From Bacteroidales bacterium UBA3709 (lineage in GTDB: Bacteria > Bacteroidota > Bacteroidia > Bacteroidales > UBA932): a DNA stretch of 7,396 nt. Position numbers and translations under genes: made by a program. The stretch's first letter is position 1; every line of letters begins with the position of its first letter. The notes below the pieces were generated by a model. The model saw nothing but the letters and a program-made list of their open reading frames with translations. It was not told the origin of the DNA and made no database searches. Of this stretch, positions 1 to 6,914 are shown piece by piece. The DNA is taken from NCBI GenBank assembly GCA_002372015.1, contig DFIA01000042.1, forward strand, positions 1-7,396. The letters run 5' to 3'.

Positions 1-21
1 TACCAACTGAGCTAGCGGATC
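1..21 (-). tRNA. tRNA gene, 5' end only (partial, identity unknown)
   Basis: Read on the minus strand, the first 21 bases give GATCCGC-TA-GCTC-AGTTGGTA. This matches the 5' acceptor strand (7 bases, 15-21), the U8-A9 linker (13-14), the 5' D-stem (9-12) and the D-loop with its GG (1-8) of a bacterial elongator tRNA. The 5' end is therefore placed at position 21. The anticodon arm, T arm and 3' end lie outside the window, so the amino acid cannot be assigned. A strong Bacteroidetes-type promoter sits just upstream, which supports a live gene. Confidence 0.85.
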
Positions 22-48
22 TCCAACGCCAATTAGGCTTTAGGGCTG

Positions 49-80
49 CAAAAGTATAGATTTTAATTATTTTATGCAAA
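49..80 (-). promoter_or_regulatory. Bacteroidetes-type promoter for the tRNA
   Basis: On the minus strand there is TTTG (77-80), then 20 bases, then TACTTTTG (49-56). This matches the -33 (TTTG) and -7 (TAnnTTTG) elements recognised by the primary sigma factor of Bacteroidetes. The spacer is very AT-rich. Transcription should start near 42-45, giving a leader of about 20-25 bases before the tRNA 5' end at 21. The match to consensus is seen directly; promoter activity is inferred. The same 81-base gap is also the upstream region of the divergent gene at 103, for which I could not find a comparable promoter. Confidence 0.8.
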
Positions 81-102
81 TTTTATTTCCGATAAACTTC
101 AA

Positions 103-1023
103 ATGAGTGAAATATTGCAGAATAAGGCCTTAAACTTCTGGCAAGAAGTATTGGAATGGTTGCATAAGTCATCTATAGAACACAAAATAATAGGCAACAC
201 CATACATTTTACAGATAAATCACTCTCCATGGTGCTTGTACCCATATCCAGCAACACCTTGCCAATGCCTGCATTTTCAAAAACAAGCACGCAAGAGGCT
301 CACGATTCCACTTTTTTTGTATATGAAGACAGGTGGAGAGGTGCTTTAGCAGCCACACAAGGCAGGATACTTGCAAAACTTGGGCGTTTCAGAAAAATAC
401 ACGGTAGGCTATGCAATGTTGTTTGTTTAGACAACTGTGCCCGCTATGGCATGACACCGGAAGTCTTTACTTCAAAAGTCCAACGCTTTTTAGAGCATTG
501 GCATACCTACGGTTTTCTTAAAAAGCAAAGCAATTATCTGCTTCTTTACAAACAAGATATAGTAGCCGCCGCTCAGTTCATGCACACTTTCAAACCTGCA
601 GACACAGATGCGATTGAGTCCTTTGAATGGACACGCTATGCCAGCCTGCCAGACAGCAGGATTGTTGGCGGAATGGGCAAAATACTCAAAAGATTTTCAA
701 TAGATGTGGCAAGGAAAGTACCTCATAGAACTAATAAGGCAAGACAAATTGAGATCATGAGTTATTCCGATAACGAATGGGGAAGCGGCGAAGTCTATTC
801 AAAATTAGGTTTTAATAGAGCAGGCTACATAGAACCCATAACATTTCACATAGAGCCTTATTCTTGGAAACGCCTGAATCCCAGACAGTGGGAAGAAACA
901 ACCGCTATAATTTTGGCGCAAGCAAAATCGGAAAGTGAAATAGTTCAGAAACTAAACGAGTATGCTGTTATCAGCAATTTAGGCAGCATTAAATGGAAAA
1001 CTATTCTTGATATAGACGCCTAA
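103..1023 (+). CDS. Conserved unknown protein; degenerate Vsr/homing-endonuclease-like with GNAT-like tail
   Basis: A 306-residue soluble protein with no signal peptide or membrane segment. I cannot give it a function. Its layout matches, from memory, a family of phage and mobile-element proteins. An N-terminal Vsr-like nuclease region ends in an 'IfEDeW' motif (here VYEDRW, 73-78), followed by a basic stretch with RILAKLG (88-94). Next comes a segment with FLEHWHTYG (129-137), and then the sequence around RIVGGMGKILKRF (186-198), SYSDNEW (220-226) and VYSKLGF (231-237). The last part resembles the end of a GNAT acyltransferase fold. In the nuclease region, where relatives have an LDI...IEfnG acidic core, this protein has hydrophobic strands (about 33-48) without the acids, so it is probably not a nuclease. 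The start ATG is preceded only by A-rich sequence. It is transcribed away from the tRNA, and its 3' end overlaps the convergent glycosyltransferase gene. It could equally be a Bacteroidetes housekeeping protein derived from such a family. Confidence 0.75.
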   Translation: MSEILQNKALNFWQEVLEWLHKSSIEHKIIGNTIHFTDKSLSMVLVPISSNTLPMPAFSKTSTQEAHDSTFFVYEDRWRGALAATQGRILAKLGRFRKIHGRLCNVVCLDNCARYGMTPEVFTSKVQRFLEHWHTYGFLKKQSNYLLLYKQDIVAAAQFMHTFKPADTDAIESFEWTRYASLPDSRIVGGMGKILKRFSIDVARKVPHRTNKARQIEIMSYSDNEWGSGEVYSKLGFNRAGYIEPITFHIEPYSWKRLNPRQWEETTAIILAQAKSESEIVQKLNEYAVISNLGSIKWKTILDIDA

Positions 1024-1980
1024 AGCCCTCCACAAATCTCTATAAAAAACAAGCCTTGGATATTTCTTTAGAGACTCTATCAACTGACCCCTGAAATTTT
1101 TAGGCGATAGTTTGGCATAGTGCCTCAATTTCTTTAGCGCAAATAATATATGGGCATTTTTCTTACACCTCTCTATATCAAGTGCAGGTATATTATTATC
1201 TTGTAGCTCAAGATATTCTATAAAACGAAGTCTGGTGTTTAGAGATGCCTGCTGAAACATTATCTGAGAATCTATATTCTCAGACCGGCTAACACTTTCC
1301 GCTAAATTTCTGTAGGCAAGAGAGGGTTGGTTACAGCCCCAAAAAACACCTTTGGCAGAGAGAAATAACCACAAAGGCAAATCTTGCGTTGCATCATCTG
1401 AACAAGCAAACTGTTTTAGAAATGAATCTATGTGCTCAGCCCTATAAGTAACTCCGCCGGCTACTAACGGATTATTTTTAGACAGAAGGCTTTCTGTACT
1501 TATATTCAATCTCTTATATGGTACTTCTACCTTACATACATTTTGGAATTTATTTCTGGCTTCTTCCAGATTATCTGTTGCCGATACCATAAAAAATGAG
1601 CTGCAAACTGCTTGCGCCTCCGGTGTTTGTTCCAGTTGAGTGAGTTGCCTCTCCAGAAAACATGCATCAGCAAACATATCGTCGCTGTCTAACTGACTGA
1701 AATACCGCACGCCAACCTTTAGAGCATATTCCAAGCAATAGATAAAATTACCTACAACTCCGCGATGTCTGCCATCTGTAATATCCAATATTCTGCAATG
1801 TGGCAGTTGAGGTCTGGCGGCGTACTCGGCACATATAGCACGGCTGGTATCGGAAGAGGAATCGTCGCTGAGCAGCAAGAGTATAGAATGAGATGTTTTC
1901 TGAGAAATTACGCTCTCTATAGTATCTCTAAGATAAGCCTCTTTATTATAGACAGTTACAATTACAGCAACATCTGCCAT
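979..1980 (-). CDS. Family 2 (GT-A) glycosyltransferase
   Basis: A 333-residue protein that probably transfers a sugar from a nucleotide sugar to a growing lipid-linked glycan on the cytoplasmic face of the inner membrane. The N-terminal half is a clear GT2 domain. It starts VAVIVTVYNKEAYL (4-17), has the nucleotide-binding SDDSS (38-42), the metal-binding DSDD (98-101) and a likely catalytic acid in QDLPLWL (199-205). The last ~100 residues are helical and basic and match nothing I recognise. There are no membrane segments. The ATG lies 3 bases after the flippase stop codon, so the two are surely co-transcribed. It is the last gene of the cluster, and its final 45 bases overlap the 3' end of the convergent plus-strand gene. 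Rhamnose supply upstream makes a rhamnosyltransferase possible, but donor and acceptor cannot be read from the sequence. Confidence 0.93.
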   Translation of the reverse strand: MADVAVIVTVYNKEAYLRDTIESVISQKTSHSILLLLSDDSSSDTSRAICAEYAARPQLPHCRILDITDGRHRGVVGNFIYCLEYALKVGVRYFSQLDSDDMFADACFLERQLTQLEQTPEAQAVCSSFFMVSATDNLEEARNKFQNVCKVEVPYKRLNISTESLLSKNNPLVAGGVTYRAEHIDSFLKQFACSDDATQDLPLWLFLSAKGVFWGCNQPSLAYRNLAESVSRSENIDSQIMFQQASLNTRLRFIEYLELQDNNIPALDIERCKKNAHILFALKKLRHYAKLSPKNFRGQLIESLKKYPRLVFYRDLWRALGVYIKNSFPFNAA

Positions 1981-1983
1981 CGT

Positions 1984-3480
1984 TTAAATAAATTTATCTT
2001 TCTTCCAAACAGATATCAGGTTCTTTATTTCGGCTATCTCCTTCTGTGGATATAGTTTATATACAAGCCAGAACAAGCCGCCGCCGAAAATCAAAGAAAA
2101 GCCAACCGCCAAAAGATTTGTCCAAGTAACATTCCACCAGCCGGCCGCTCGGCTAAGATATATAAACAAGGCCGCTGCAACTCCAACTACAAGAGCAATA
2201 ACAAAACTTATTAAAAACATTGGCAGCAAATCTTTGATTTGAGTAAAAATAGAATAACCTATGCTCTTGCCCGAAAAATATGCAAACACAACAAGCGTAA
2301 CTACAGAGGCTACTACCATACCCCAAAGAAGAATATCTATATCTCTATAAAACAAACCTATCGCAATAGAAACAGTAAGCAGAAGCTTTTTAAGAATATC
2401 CAGAGTCAGATAAAGCCGCATCTTACCCTTTATCTGCAATAGATTCTGATATAAATAATGCGAAGGGTAGAACGCACCAGCCAAACAAACGATGGAAAGC
2501 AGGTGAGCCGCTAATGCCCATTTCTCCCCTACCAATCCCACTATCAAAGGAGTAGCCAAGGCTGCAACACAGAACGAGGCTAATACAGATACAGCCATAA
2601 CTACTTTAAGTATTGTACGGAATACATTTTTTAGCCTATCGTCTGAGTCTTTTACCTTGCTAAGTACCGGAAAACTCACCCTCTGCACCACTTGAGAAAG
2701 ATTGCCGGAAGTTACATTGCCGTATTTTTCGGCATTGGTATATTGCCCCAATACGGCTGTACCAAACGCTTTACCTATTACAGGAAAATATAGGTTCCTA
2801 TAAACTGTATCAAGCAAACCGGTTATAAGCACACTTGAACCATAAGAAAAGAGTTCGCAAAAACTCCGCCTGCTAAATGCTATATAAATTTTCCAACTAC
2901 CAAATATCCAAAGCATTATACTATTAACCGTCTGACGTGTAATTTGCTGCCAAACCAAGCTCCACACTCCATAGCCCCGCATGGCCATAAATATTCCAAC
3001 CATGCCGCTTAGTACAGAAGATGTTACGCTACACACTGTAAGCTTCTTAAAGTCTATGGCTTTTATAAGCAACACCCTTTGTATAATGGATATAGCATTA
3101 ACAATCAGTACAACCGAAAGCACTCTAATAATTTTAACAAGCAGAGGTTCAGAAAAATATAATGCTATATACGGAGCTGTAACCTGTAACACAGCAAATA
3201 ACACAACGCTAACCAGCAGATTGGTAACAAAGGTTGTAGAAAGATCTACCTTTGAAGGGTTGGATTTCCTTATTAGAGCAGCAGAAAATCCACTATCAAT
3301 CAACGAAATAGAAATAGCCACAAAAAAAGCAAGATACCCTACCAAGCCAAATTCTCTTGGAGACAGAAACCACCTTTGCAGAACAAGCGACACTATAAAA
3401 GTAACGGCAAGAGAAGAAAGGTTTTCCACAAACCCCCACCTCGCTCCCTGTATTGCCGAGTGTTTCAGATTATCAGGCAT
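1984..3480 (-). CDS. wzx: Polysaccharide flippase, PST family (Wzx-like)
   Basis: A 498-residue polytopic membrane protein, the usual length for the polysaccharide transporter (PST, COG2244) branch of the MOP superfamily. It should flip an undecaprenyl-linked oligosaccharide to the periplasmic side for polymerisation or ligation. The N terminus carries the family's typical pattern: LKHSAIQGARW (5-15), a first helix, then LSPREFGLVGY (39-49), DSGFSAALIRK (62-72), and later RGYGVWSLVWQQ (168-179) and LGQYTNAEKYG (244-254). Many hydrophobic helices follow throughout, with a Lys-rich cytoplasmic tail (IAEIKNLISVWKKDKFI). The start lies 38 bases after the transaldolase stop, and the stop lies 3 bases before the glycosyltransferase start. 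The substrate is unknown; rhamnose in the repeat unit is inferred only from the neighbours. The symbol is used for the functional class, since sequence identity among Wzx proteins is low. Confidence 0.92.
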   Translation of the reverse strand: MPDNLKHSAIQGARWGFVENLSSLAVTFIVSLVLQRWFLSPREFGLVGYLAFFVAISISLIDSGFSAALIRKSNPSKVDLSTTFVTNLLVSVVLFAVLQVTAPYIALYFSEPLLVKIIRVLSVVLIVNAISIIQRVLLIKAIDFKKLTVCSVTSSVLSGMVGIFMAMRGYGVWSLVWQQITRQTVNSIMLWIFGSWKIYIAFSRRSFCELFSYGSSVLITGLLDTVYRNLYFPVIGKAFGTAVLGQYTNAEKYGNVTSGNLSQVVQRVSFPVLSKVKDSDDRLKNVFRTILKVVMAVSVLASFCVAALATPLIVGLVGEKWALAAHLLSIVCLAGAFYPSHYLYQNLLQIKGKMRLYLTLDILKKLLLTVSIAIGLFYRDIDILLWGMVVASVVTLVVFAYFSGKSIGYSIFTQIKDLLPMFLISFVIALVVGVAAALFIYLSRAAGWWNVTWTNLLAVGFSLIFGGGLFWLVYKLYPQKEIAEIKNLISVWKKDKFI

Positions 3481-3498
3481 ACACTTGTTCTAATATAT

Positions 3499-3519
3499 AA
3501 CTTGCAAAATCAGCAAGCT
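3499..3519 (-). other. Small hairpin just after the transaldolase stop
   Basis: On the minus strand, AGCTTGC (3513-3519) can pair with GCAAGTT (3499-3505) around a 7-base loop, giving 7 pairs including one G-T wobble. The stem begins at the last base of the transaldolase stop codon. No U-run follows, so it is not a typical rho-independent terminator. It could act as a weak attenuator or 3'-end stabiliser between the transaldolase and the flippase, or be chance. Confidence 0.3.
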
Positions 3520-4175
3520 TATTTCATAGAATCTGCAGCCTTGCAGAAAATTTCTAATCCTTTAGTGGTAAGAGGATGCTCTATTAAGCCCAGTATGGCC
3601 TTCAATGGGCAAGTTGCCACATCGGCACCTACCTCTATGCACCTGAGTATATGGTTTGTGTGGCGTATAGAAGCGGCCAACACCTGAGTACCAAATCCAT
3701 AATAGGAGTATGTTTCTACTATCTGAGCTATTAGTTGAATACCATCTTCTCCTATATCGTCTAACCTACCTATGAATGGGCTGCAATAAGTGGCGCCGGC
3801 CTTTGCTGCCAGCAAGGCCTGCCCTACCGTAAATATCAGAGTGCAGTTTGTTCTGTACCCTTTGTCGGAAAAATATTTAACCGCTCTAATGCCATCTTCT
3901 GTGCAAGGAAGTTTTATGGTAATTTTTGCCGGATCTATTTGATACAGTTCTTCTCCTTCTCTAATCATACCCTCATAATCGGTCGCAAAAACTTCTGCAC
4001 TAACAGGGCCAGACACTATATCACATATAGCCTTATAGTGTTTGAATATCTCGCTTTTACCCTTAACCCCCTCCTTTGCCATAAGAGATGGATTGGTAGT
4101 AACACCGTCCAGAATTCCCAGAGCCTGAGCCTTGTGTATCTGCTCAAGATTAGCTGTGTCTATAAAAAATTTCAT
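3519..4175 (-). CDS. tal: Transaldolase, small FSA/TalC-type
   Basis: A 218-residue TIM-barrel class I aldolase of the short transaldolase family (TalC/MipB/FSA). Transaldolase moves a dihydroxyacetone unit between sedoheptulose-7-phosphate and glyceraldehyde-3-phosphate in the non-oxidative pentose phosphate pathway, in the cytoplasm. Visible motifs are FIDTAN (4-9, with Asp6), GVTTNPSL (24-31), the Schiff-base lysine K88 in ITIKLPCT, and CSPFIGRLDD (131-140). The two residues that separate the activities are Glu61 (SAEV) and Phe134 (SPFIGR). Fructose-6-phosphate aldolases carry Gln and Tyr there, so transaldolase is the better call. Its length is full for the family. It lies between rmlB (87 bases upstream) and the flippase (38 bases downstream), an unusual place for a central-metabolism gene. 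It may supply sugar-phosphate precursors or simply share the operon. Confidence 0.95.
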   Translation of the reverse strand: MKFFIDTANLEQIHKAQALGILDGVTTNPSLMAKEGVKGKSEIFKHYKAICDIVSGPVSAEVFATDYEGMIREGEELYQIDPAKITIKLPCTEDGIRAVKYFSDKGYRTNCTLIFTVGQALLAAKAGATYCSPFIGRLDDIGEDGIQLIAQIVETYSYYGFGTQVLAASIRHTNHILRCIEVGADVATCPLKAILGLIEHPLTTKGLEIFCKAADSMK

Positions 4176-4210
4176 TGCCGTAATAATTCTATGTATTAAT
4201 ATCTGGTTTC

Positions 4211-4241
4211 TACTTAACTGTATTTACTTAACTGTACTTAA
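4211..4241. repeat. Short direct repeat (two and a half copies) between rmlB and tal
   Basis: TACTTAACTGTA occurs at 4211-4222 and again at 4225-4236, a 14-base period, and TACTTAA recurs at 4235-4241, overlapping the second copy. All lie inside the 87-base gap (4176-4262) upstream of the transaldolase start, the longest gap in the operon. Spaced identical units of this kind can be regulator-binding sites, but slippage in AT-rich sequence would give the same picture. I see no TAnnTTTG promoter element in this gap on the minus strand. Confidence 0.6.
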
Positions 4242-4262
4242 TATCTGAATCTTTCCACTAAC

Positions 4263-5342
4263 CTACTTACGATTGGCGTACATACTCTTGTAATAACGCT
4301 TATAAGCTCCTTTAGTTATATTGTCTATCCACTCTTTATTAGACAGATACCATTTTATAGTCTTCTCTATGCCTTGCGGAAAACTTGTTTCAGGCTTCCA
4401 TCCCAATTCCTTCTGAAGCTTTGACGAATCTATAGCATAGCGCAAATCATGTCCGGCACGGTCTGCTACATAGGTAATAAGTTTCTCAGAGGCTCCTTCT
4501 GCACGTCCCAATTCTCTATCTACTATCCTGATTATCAACTTTACTATATCTATATTCCGCCATTCGTTAAATCCTCCTATATTGTATGTCTGCCCAACAC
4601 TCCCCTTATGAAACACTAAGTCTATTGCCTTGGCGTGATCTTCTACATACAGCCAGTCTCTAACATTAATGCCCTTGCCGTAAACCGGCAAAGGCTTGTT
4701 GTGTTCTATATTATTTATCATCAACGGTATCAGCTTTTCAGGAAACTGATATGGGCCATAATTATTACTGCAATTTGTGAGCACCACAGGTAAGCCAAAG
4801 GTATCGTGATAAGCCCTAACAAAGTGATCTGAAGAGGCTTTGGAAGCTGAATAAGGCGAATGAGGGTCATAACGATCTGTTTCTTTGAAAAGACTGCCGT
4901 CAAAGTCTAACGAGCCATACACTTCGTCTGTTGAAATATGATAGAAACGATATTTCTTACTACTCTGGGCGGCATTGCCAAGGCTGCATCCCCAAAAATC
5001 CTTCGCTTCTTGCAGTAGGGTAAGAGTACCCAATACATTAGTTTTTGCAAAAGCAAAAGGGTCTCTAATACTACGATCTACATGGCTTTCTGCTGCAAGG
5101 TGAATTATTCCATCTACTTTATATTCTTCAAGAGTGGAGCGTATTTTCTTAGCATCTATAATATCACCCTTTACAAACACATAATTTTGGCGGGTTTCTA
5201 CATCTTTAAGGTTAGATAAATTACCTGCGTATGTGAGCTTGTCGTAATTTATAATTTTTGTCTGCGGATATTTATTCACAAACAACCTAACCACATGCGA
5301 GCCAATAAAGCCTGCTCCGCCCGTTATAAGTATTGCTTTCAT
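4263..5342 (-). CDS. rmlB: dTDP-glucose 4,6-dehydratase
   Basis: A 359-residue extended short-chain dehydrogenase, close to the ~360 residues normal for RmlB. It converts dTDP-D-glucose to dTDP-4-keto-6-deoxy-D-glucose with bound NAD+, the second step to dTDP-L-rhamnose. The Rossmann motif TGGAGFIGS is at 7-15. HLAAESHVDRSI (81-92) and the RmlB-specific catalytic Thr-Asp-Glu (138-140, in STDEVYG) follow. The Tyr-xxx-Lys pair is Y164/K168 in SPYSASKASSDH. NNYGPYQFPEKLIP (193-206) and RAGHDLRYAID (295-305) complete the substrate site. All key residues are present. The neighbouring rmlD lies 39 bases upstream. No Shine-Dalgarno is visible, but the ATG is placed directly before the first Rossmann strand, so the start is secure. 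The product serves RmlC and RmlD encoded just upstream. Confidence 0.98.
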   Translation of the reverse strand: MKAILITGGAGFIGSHVVRLFVNKYPQTKIINYDKLTYAGNLSNLKDVETRQNYVFVKGDIIDAKKIRSTLEEYKVDGIIHLAAESHVDRSIRDPFAFAKTNVLGTLTLLQEAKDFWGCSLGNAAQSSKKYRFYHISTDEVYGSLDFDGSLFKETDRYDPHSPYSASKASSDHFVRAYHDTFGLPVVLTNCSNNYGPYQFPEKLIPLMINNIEHNKPLPVYGKGINVRDWLYVEDHAKAIDLVFHKGSVGQTYNIGGFNEWRNIDIVKLIIRIVDRELGRAEGASEKLITYVADRAGHDLRYAIDSSKLQKELGWKPETSFPQGIEKTIKWYLSNKEWIDNITKGAYKRYYKSMYANRK

Positions 5343-5381
5343 ACACTTTTAGTCATAATACTTTTAACCATCATCTTACTC

Positions 5382-6320
5382 TTAGCCTACAAGATTTTCT
5401 ACACAAATTTTCAGCGATTCTCTCCAGTGCGGTATTTCTATCTGCAACCGCTGCTTTATCTTGCTTTTATCTAACACCGAATAATTAGGCCGCTTTACCT
5501 TACTTTTATATTCATCTGAATGACAAGGTAATACCTTGCAAGGAGAATTGGTAAATTCAGCTATAGCCATTGCAAAGTCGTACCACGAACAAACGCCTTC
5601 GTTAGTAAAGTTGTATATACCATTGTCTATCTTGCGGAAATAGCCATTTGCCATTTCCATAGCCATTCTGTAAACCACCGCAGCAAGGTCTGAGGCATAA
5701 GTAGGAGTACCTGCCTGATCAAAAACCACACTAACTTTTTCCTTAGTTGAAAACAGTGTGAGCATGGTCTTAACAAAGTTTTTACCATATTCGGAATAGA
5801 GCCACGCTGTTCTGATTATAGCATACCGCACTCCTTCTGAGTCTCCAAATTCAGATATAACTCTTTCTTCACCGGCAAGTTTAGATTTTCCGTACACTCC
5901 GGTGGGAGAAGGCTTTACATCCTCAGTTCTGGGCAGCATAGAACGCTCCTTTCCAAAAACATAATCGGTGGATATATGTATCAGAGCAACCTTATTTATC
6001 CTACAAGCTCTTGCAAGATTCCCCGGAGCCTCAGCATTTATCTTATATGCCTCATCTACATCGTCTTCTGCATTATCCACATTTGTATAAGCTGCACAGT
6101 TGATAATTACATTTATGCCGTGTTTCTTAATAAACCGGCTAATCTCCTTGTAATCTGTAATATCTAAGGTATCAACATCTGTAAAGAAAAAATGGGCGTC
6201 ATCGTTATTGGCCATAAGCGCCAAAGAACTGCCCAACTGCCCATTACTGCCTGTTATCAGAATATTCTTAGAACCCGAGAGTTTATTTTTTGTTTTCATT
6301 AACTTTTCAAGAGCTGCCAT
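5382..6320 (-). CDS. rmlD: dTDP-4-dehydrorhamnose reductase
   Basis: A 312-residue NAD(P)H-dependent reductase that makes dTDP-L-rhamnose from dTDP-4-keto-L-rhamnose, the last step of the pathway. It has the nucleotide-binding TGSNGQLGS (23-31), NCAAYTNVDNAED (74-86), STDYVFG (117-123), the catalytic Y143-xxx-K147, RTAWLYSEYGKNF (170-182), DQAGTPTYAS (201-210) and RPNYSVLD (277-284), all typical of RmlD. The N terminus carries about 17 residues before the first Rossmann strand, more than usual. The ATG at 6318-6320 gives 312 residues; an in-frame ATG at 6297-6299 gives 305 and may be the true start. Neither has a Shine-Dalgarno, and no ATG lies closer to the Rossmann fold. The gene follows rmlC by 27 bases. 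Confidence 0.97.
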   Translation of the reverse strand: MAALEKLMKTKNKLSGSKNILITGSNGQLGSSLALMANNDDAHFFFTDVDTLDITDYKEISRFIKKHGINVIINCAAYTNVDNAEDDVDEAYKINAEAPGNLARACRINKVALIHISTDYVFGKERSMLPRTEDVKPSPTGVYGKSKLAGEERVISEFGDSEGVRYAIIRTAWLYSEYGKNFVKTMLTLFSTKEKVSVVFDQAGTPTYASDLAAVVYRMAMEMANGYFRKIDNGIYNFTNEGVCSWYDFAMAIAEFTNSPCKVLPCHSDEYKSKVKRPNYSVLDKSKIKQRLQIEIPHWRESLKICVENLVG

Positions 6321-6347
6321 ATCTGTGTTTGCTAAGATATAAGATAG

Positions 6348-6914
6348 TTAAAAGCCGCCAGGATAACCCATTCTCACATATTCCTCTAAAGTTGGGTGCA
6401 ATCTGTCCTTTGGGCTCAGGAGCACTTCGGTACTATCCAACTTCCAATCTATACCTAATGCCGGATCGTTATATATAATACCGCCCTCTGCTTCCTTATT
6501 GTAAAAGTTTGAGCATTTATACTGAAAGACCACCTCCGAACTTAGCACTGAGAATCCATGCGCAAAGCCCTCCGGTATAAAAAACTGCAAATGATTCTCG
6601 CCACTCAATTCCACAGAAACATGTTTGCCGAATGTAGGCGAATCTTTCCTTAAATCTACGGCCACATCCAGCACTCTGCCACTAACTACCCGCAATAGTT
6701 TTGCCTGAGAGTAAGGAGTACGCTGGAAATGGAGACCACGTAACACACCGCGCGTAGAAAAGCTTTGGTTGTCTTGTACAAAATCCGGAATTTCTGGAGC
6801 CAATTCCTTAATGAGTTTTTTATTATATGCCTCGTAGAAATAGCCTCGCTCATCTCCAAAAATTTGCGGTTTGAGAATCAGCACGCCTTGTATTGCGGTA
6901 GGTATTATTTCCAT
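6348..6914 (-). CDS. rmlC: dTDP-4-dehydrorhamnose 3,5-epimerase
   Basis: A 188-residue cupin enzyme, of usual length, that inverts C3 and C5 of dTDP-4-keto-6-deoxy-D-glucose to give dTDP-4-keto-L-rhamnose. The sequence shows FGDERGYFYEAY (19-30), FVQDNQSFS (45-53), RGVLRGLHFQ (55-64) with Arg59 and the catalytic base His62, and Lys72. It also has VSGRVLDVAVDLR (77-89), PEGFAHGF (114-121), the proton-donor tyrosine Y132, Y138, and SPKD with Asp170, the partner of the His base. These match the Salmonella RmlC active site (His63, Tyr133, Tyr139, Asp170) almost position for position. The ATG overlaps the 3' end of rmlA by 10 bases, implying translational coupling. Confidence 0.98.
   Translation of the reverse strand: MEIIPTAIQGVLILKPQIFGDERGYFYEAYNKKLIKELAPEIPDFVQDNQSFSTRGVLRGLHFQRTPYSQAKLLRVVSGRVLDVAVDLRKDSPTFGKHVSVELSGENHLQFFIPEGFAHGFSVLSSEVVFQYKCSNFYNKEAEGGIIYNDPALGIDWKLDSTEVLLSPKDRLHPTLEEYVRMGYPGGF

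Noticed and set aside
103..1023. Calling this gene an integrase-type or tRNA-targeted island gene because it is next to a tRNA
   Set aside because: It lies upstream of the tRNA 5' end, whereas elements normally insert at the 3' end, and no attachment-site repeat or recombinase motif is visible.
1765..2055. A 96-codon plus-strand frame spanning the glycosyltransferase start and flippase end
   Set aside because: It lies opposite the conserved GT2 N-terminal motifs and shows no protein family features.
2981..3493. A 170-codon open frame on the plus strand opposite the flippase gene
   Set aside because: It is antisense to a strongly supported membrane transporter, has no recognisable motif and low-complexity Thr/Ser/Asn content, as expected for a shadow frame.
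3499..3519. Rho-independent terminator after the transaldolase gene
   Set aside because: The stem is short and AT-rich with no following T-run; the flippase gene starts 38 bases on in the same direction. Kept only as a weak hairpin.
3519..4175. Fructose-6-phosphate aldolase rather than transaldolase
   Set aside because: Glu61 and Phe134 are the transaldolase-type residues; the aldolases have Gln and Tyr at these places.
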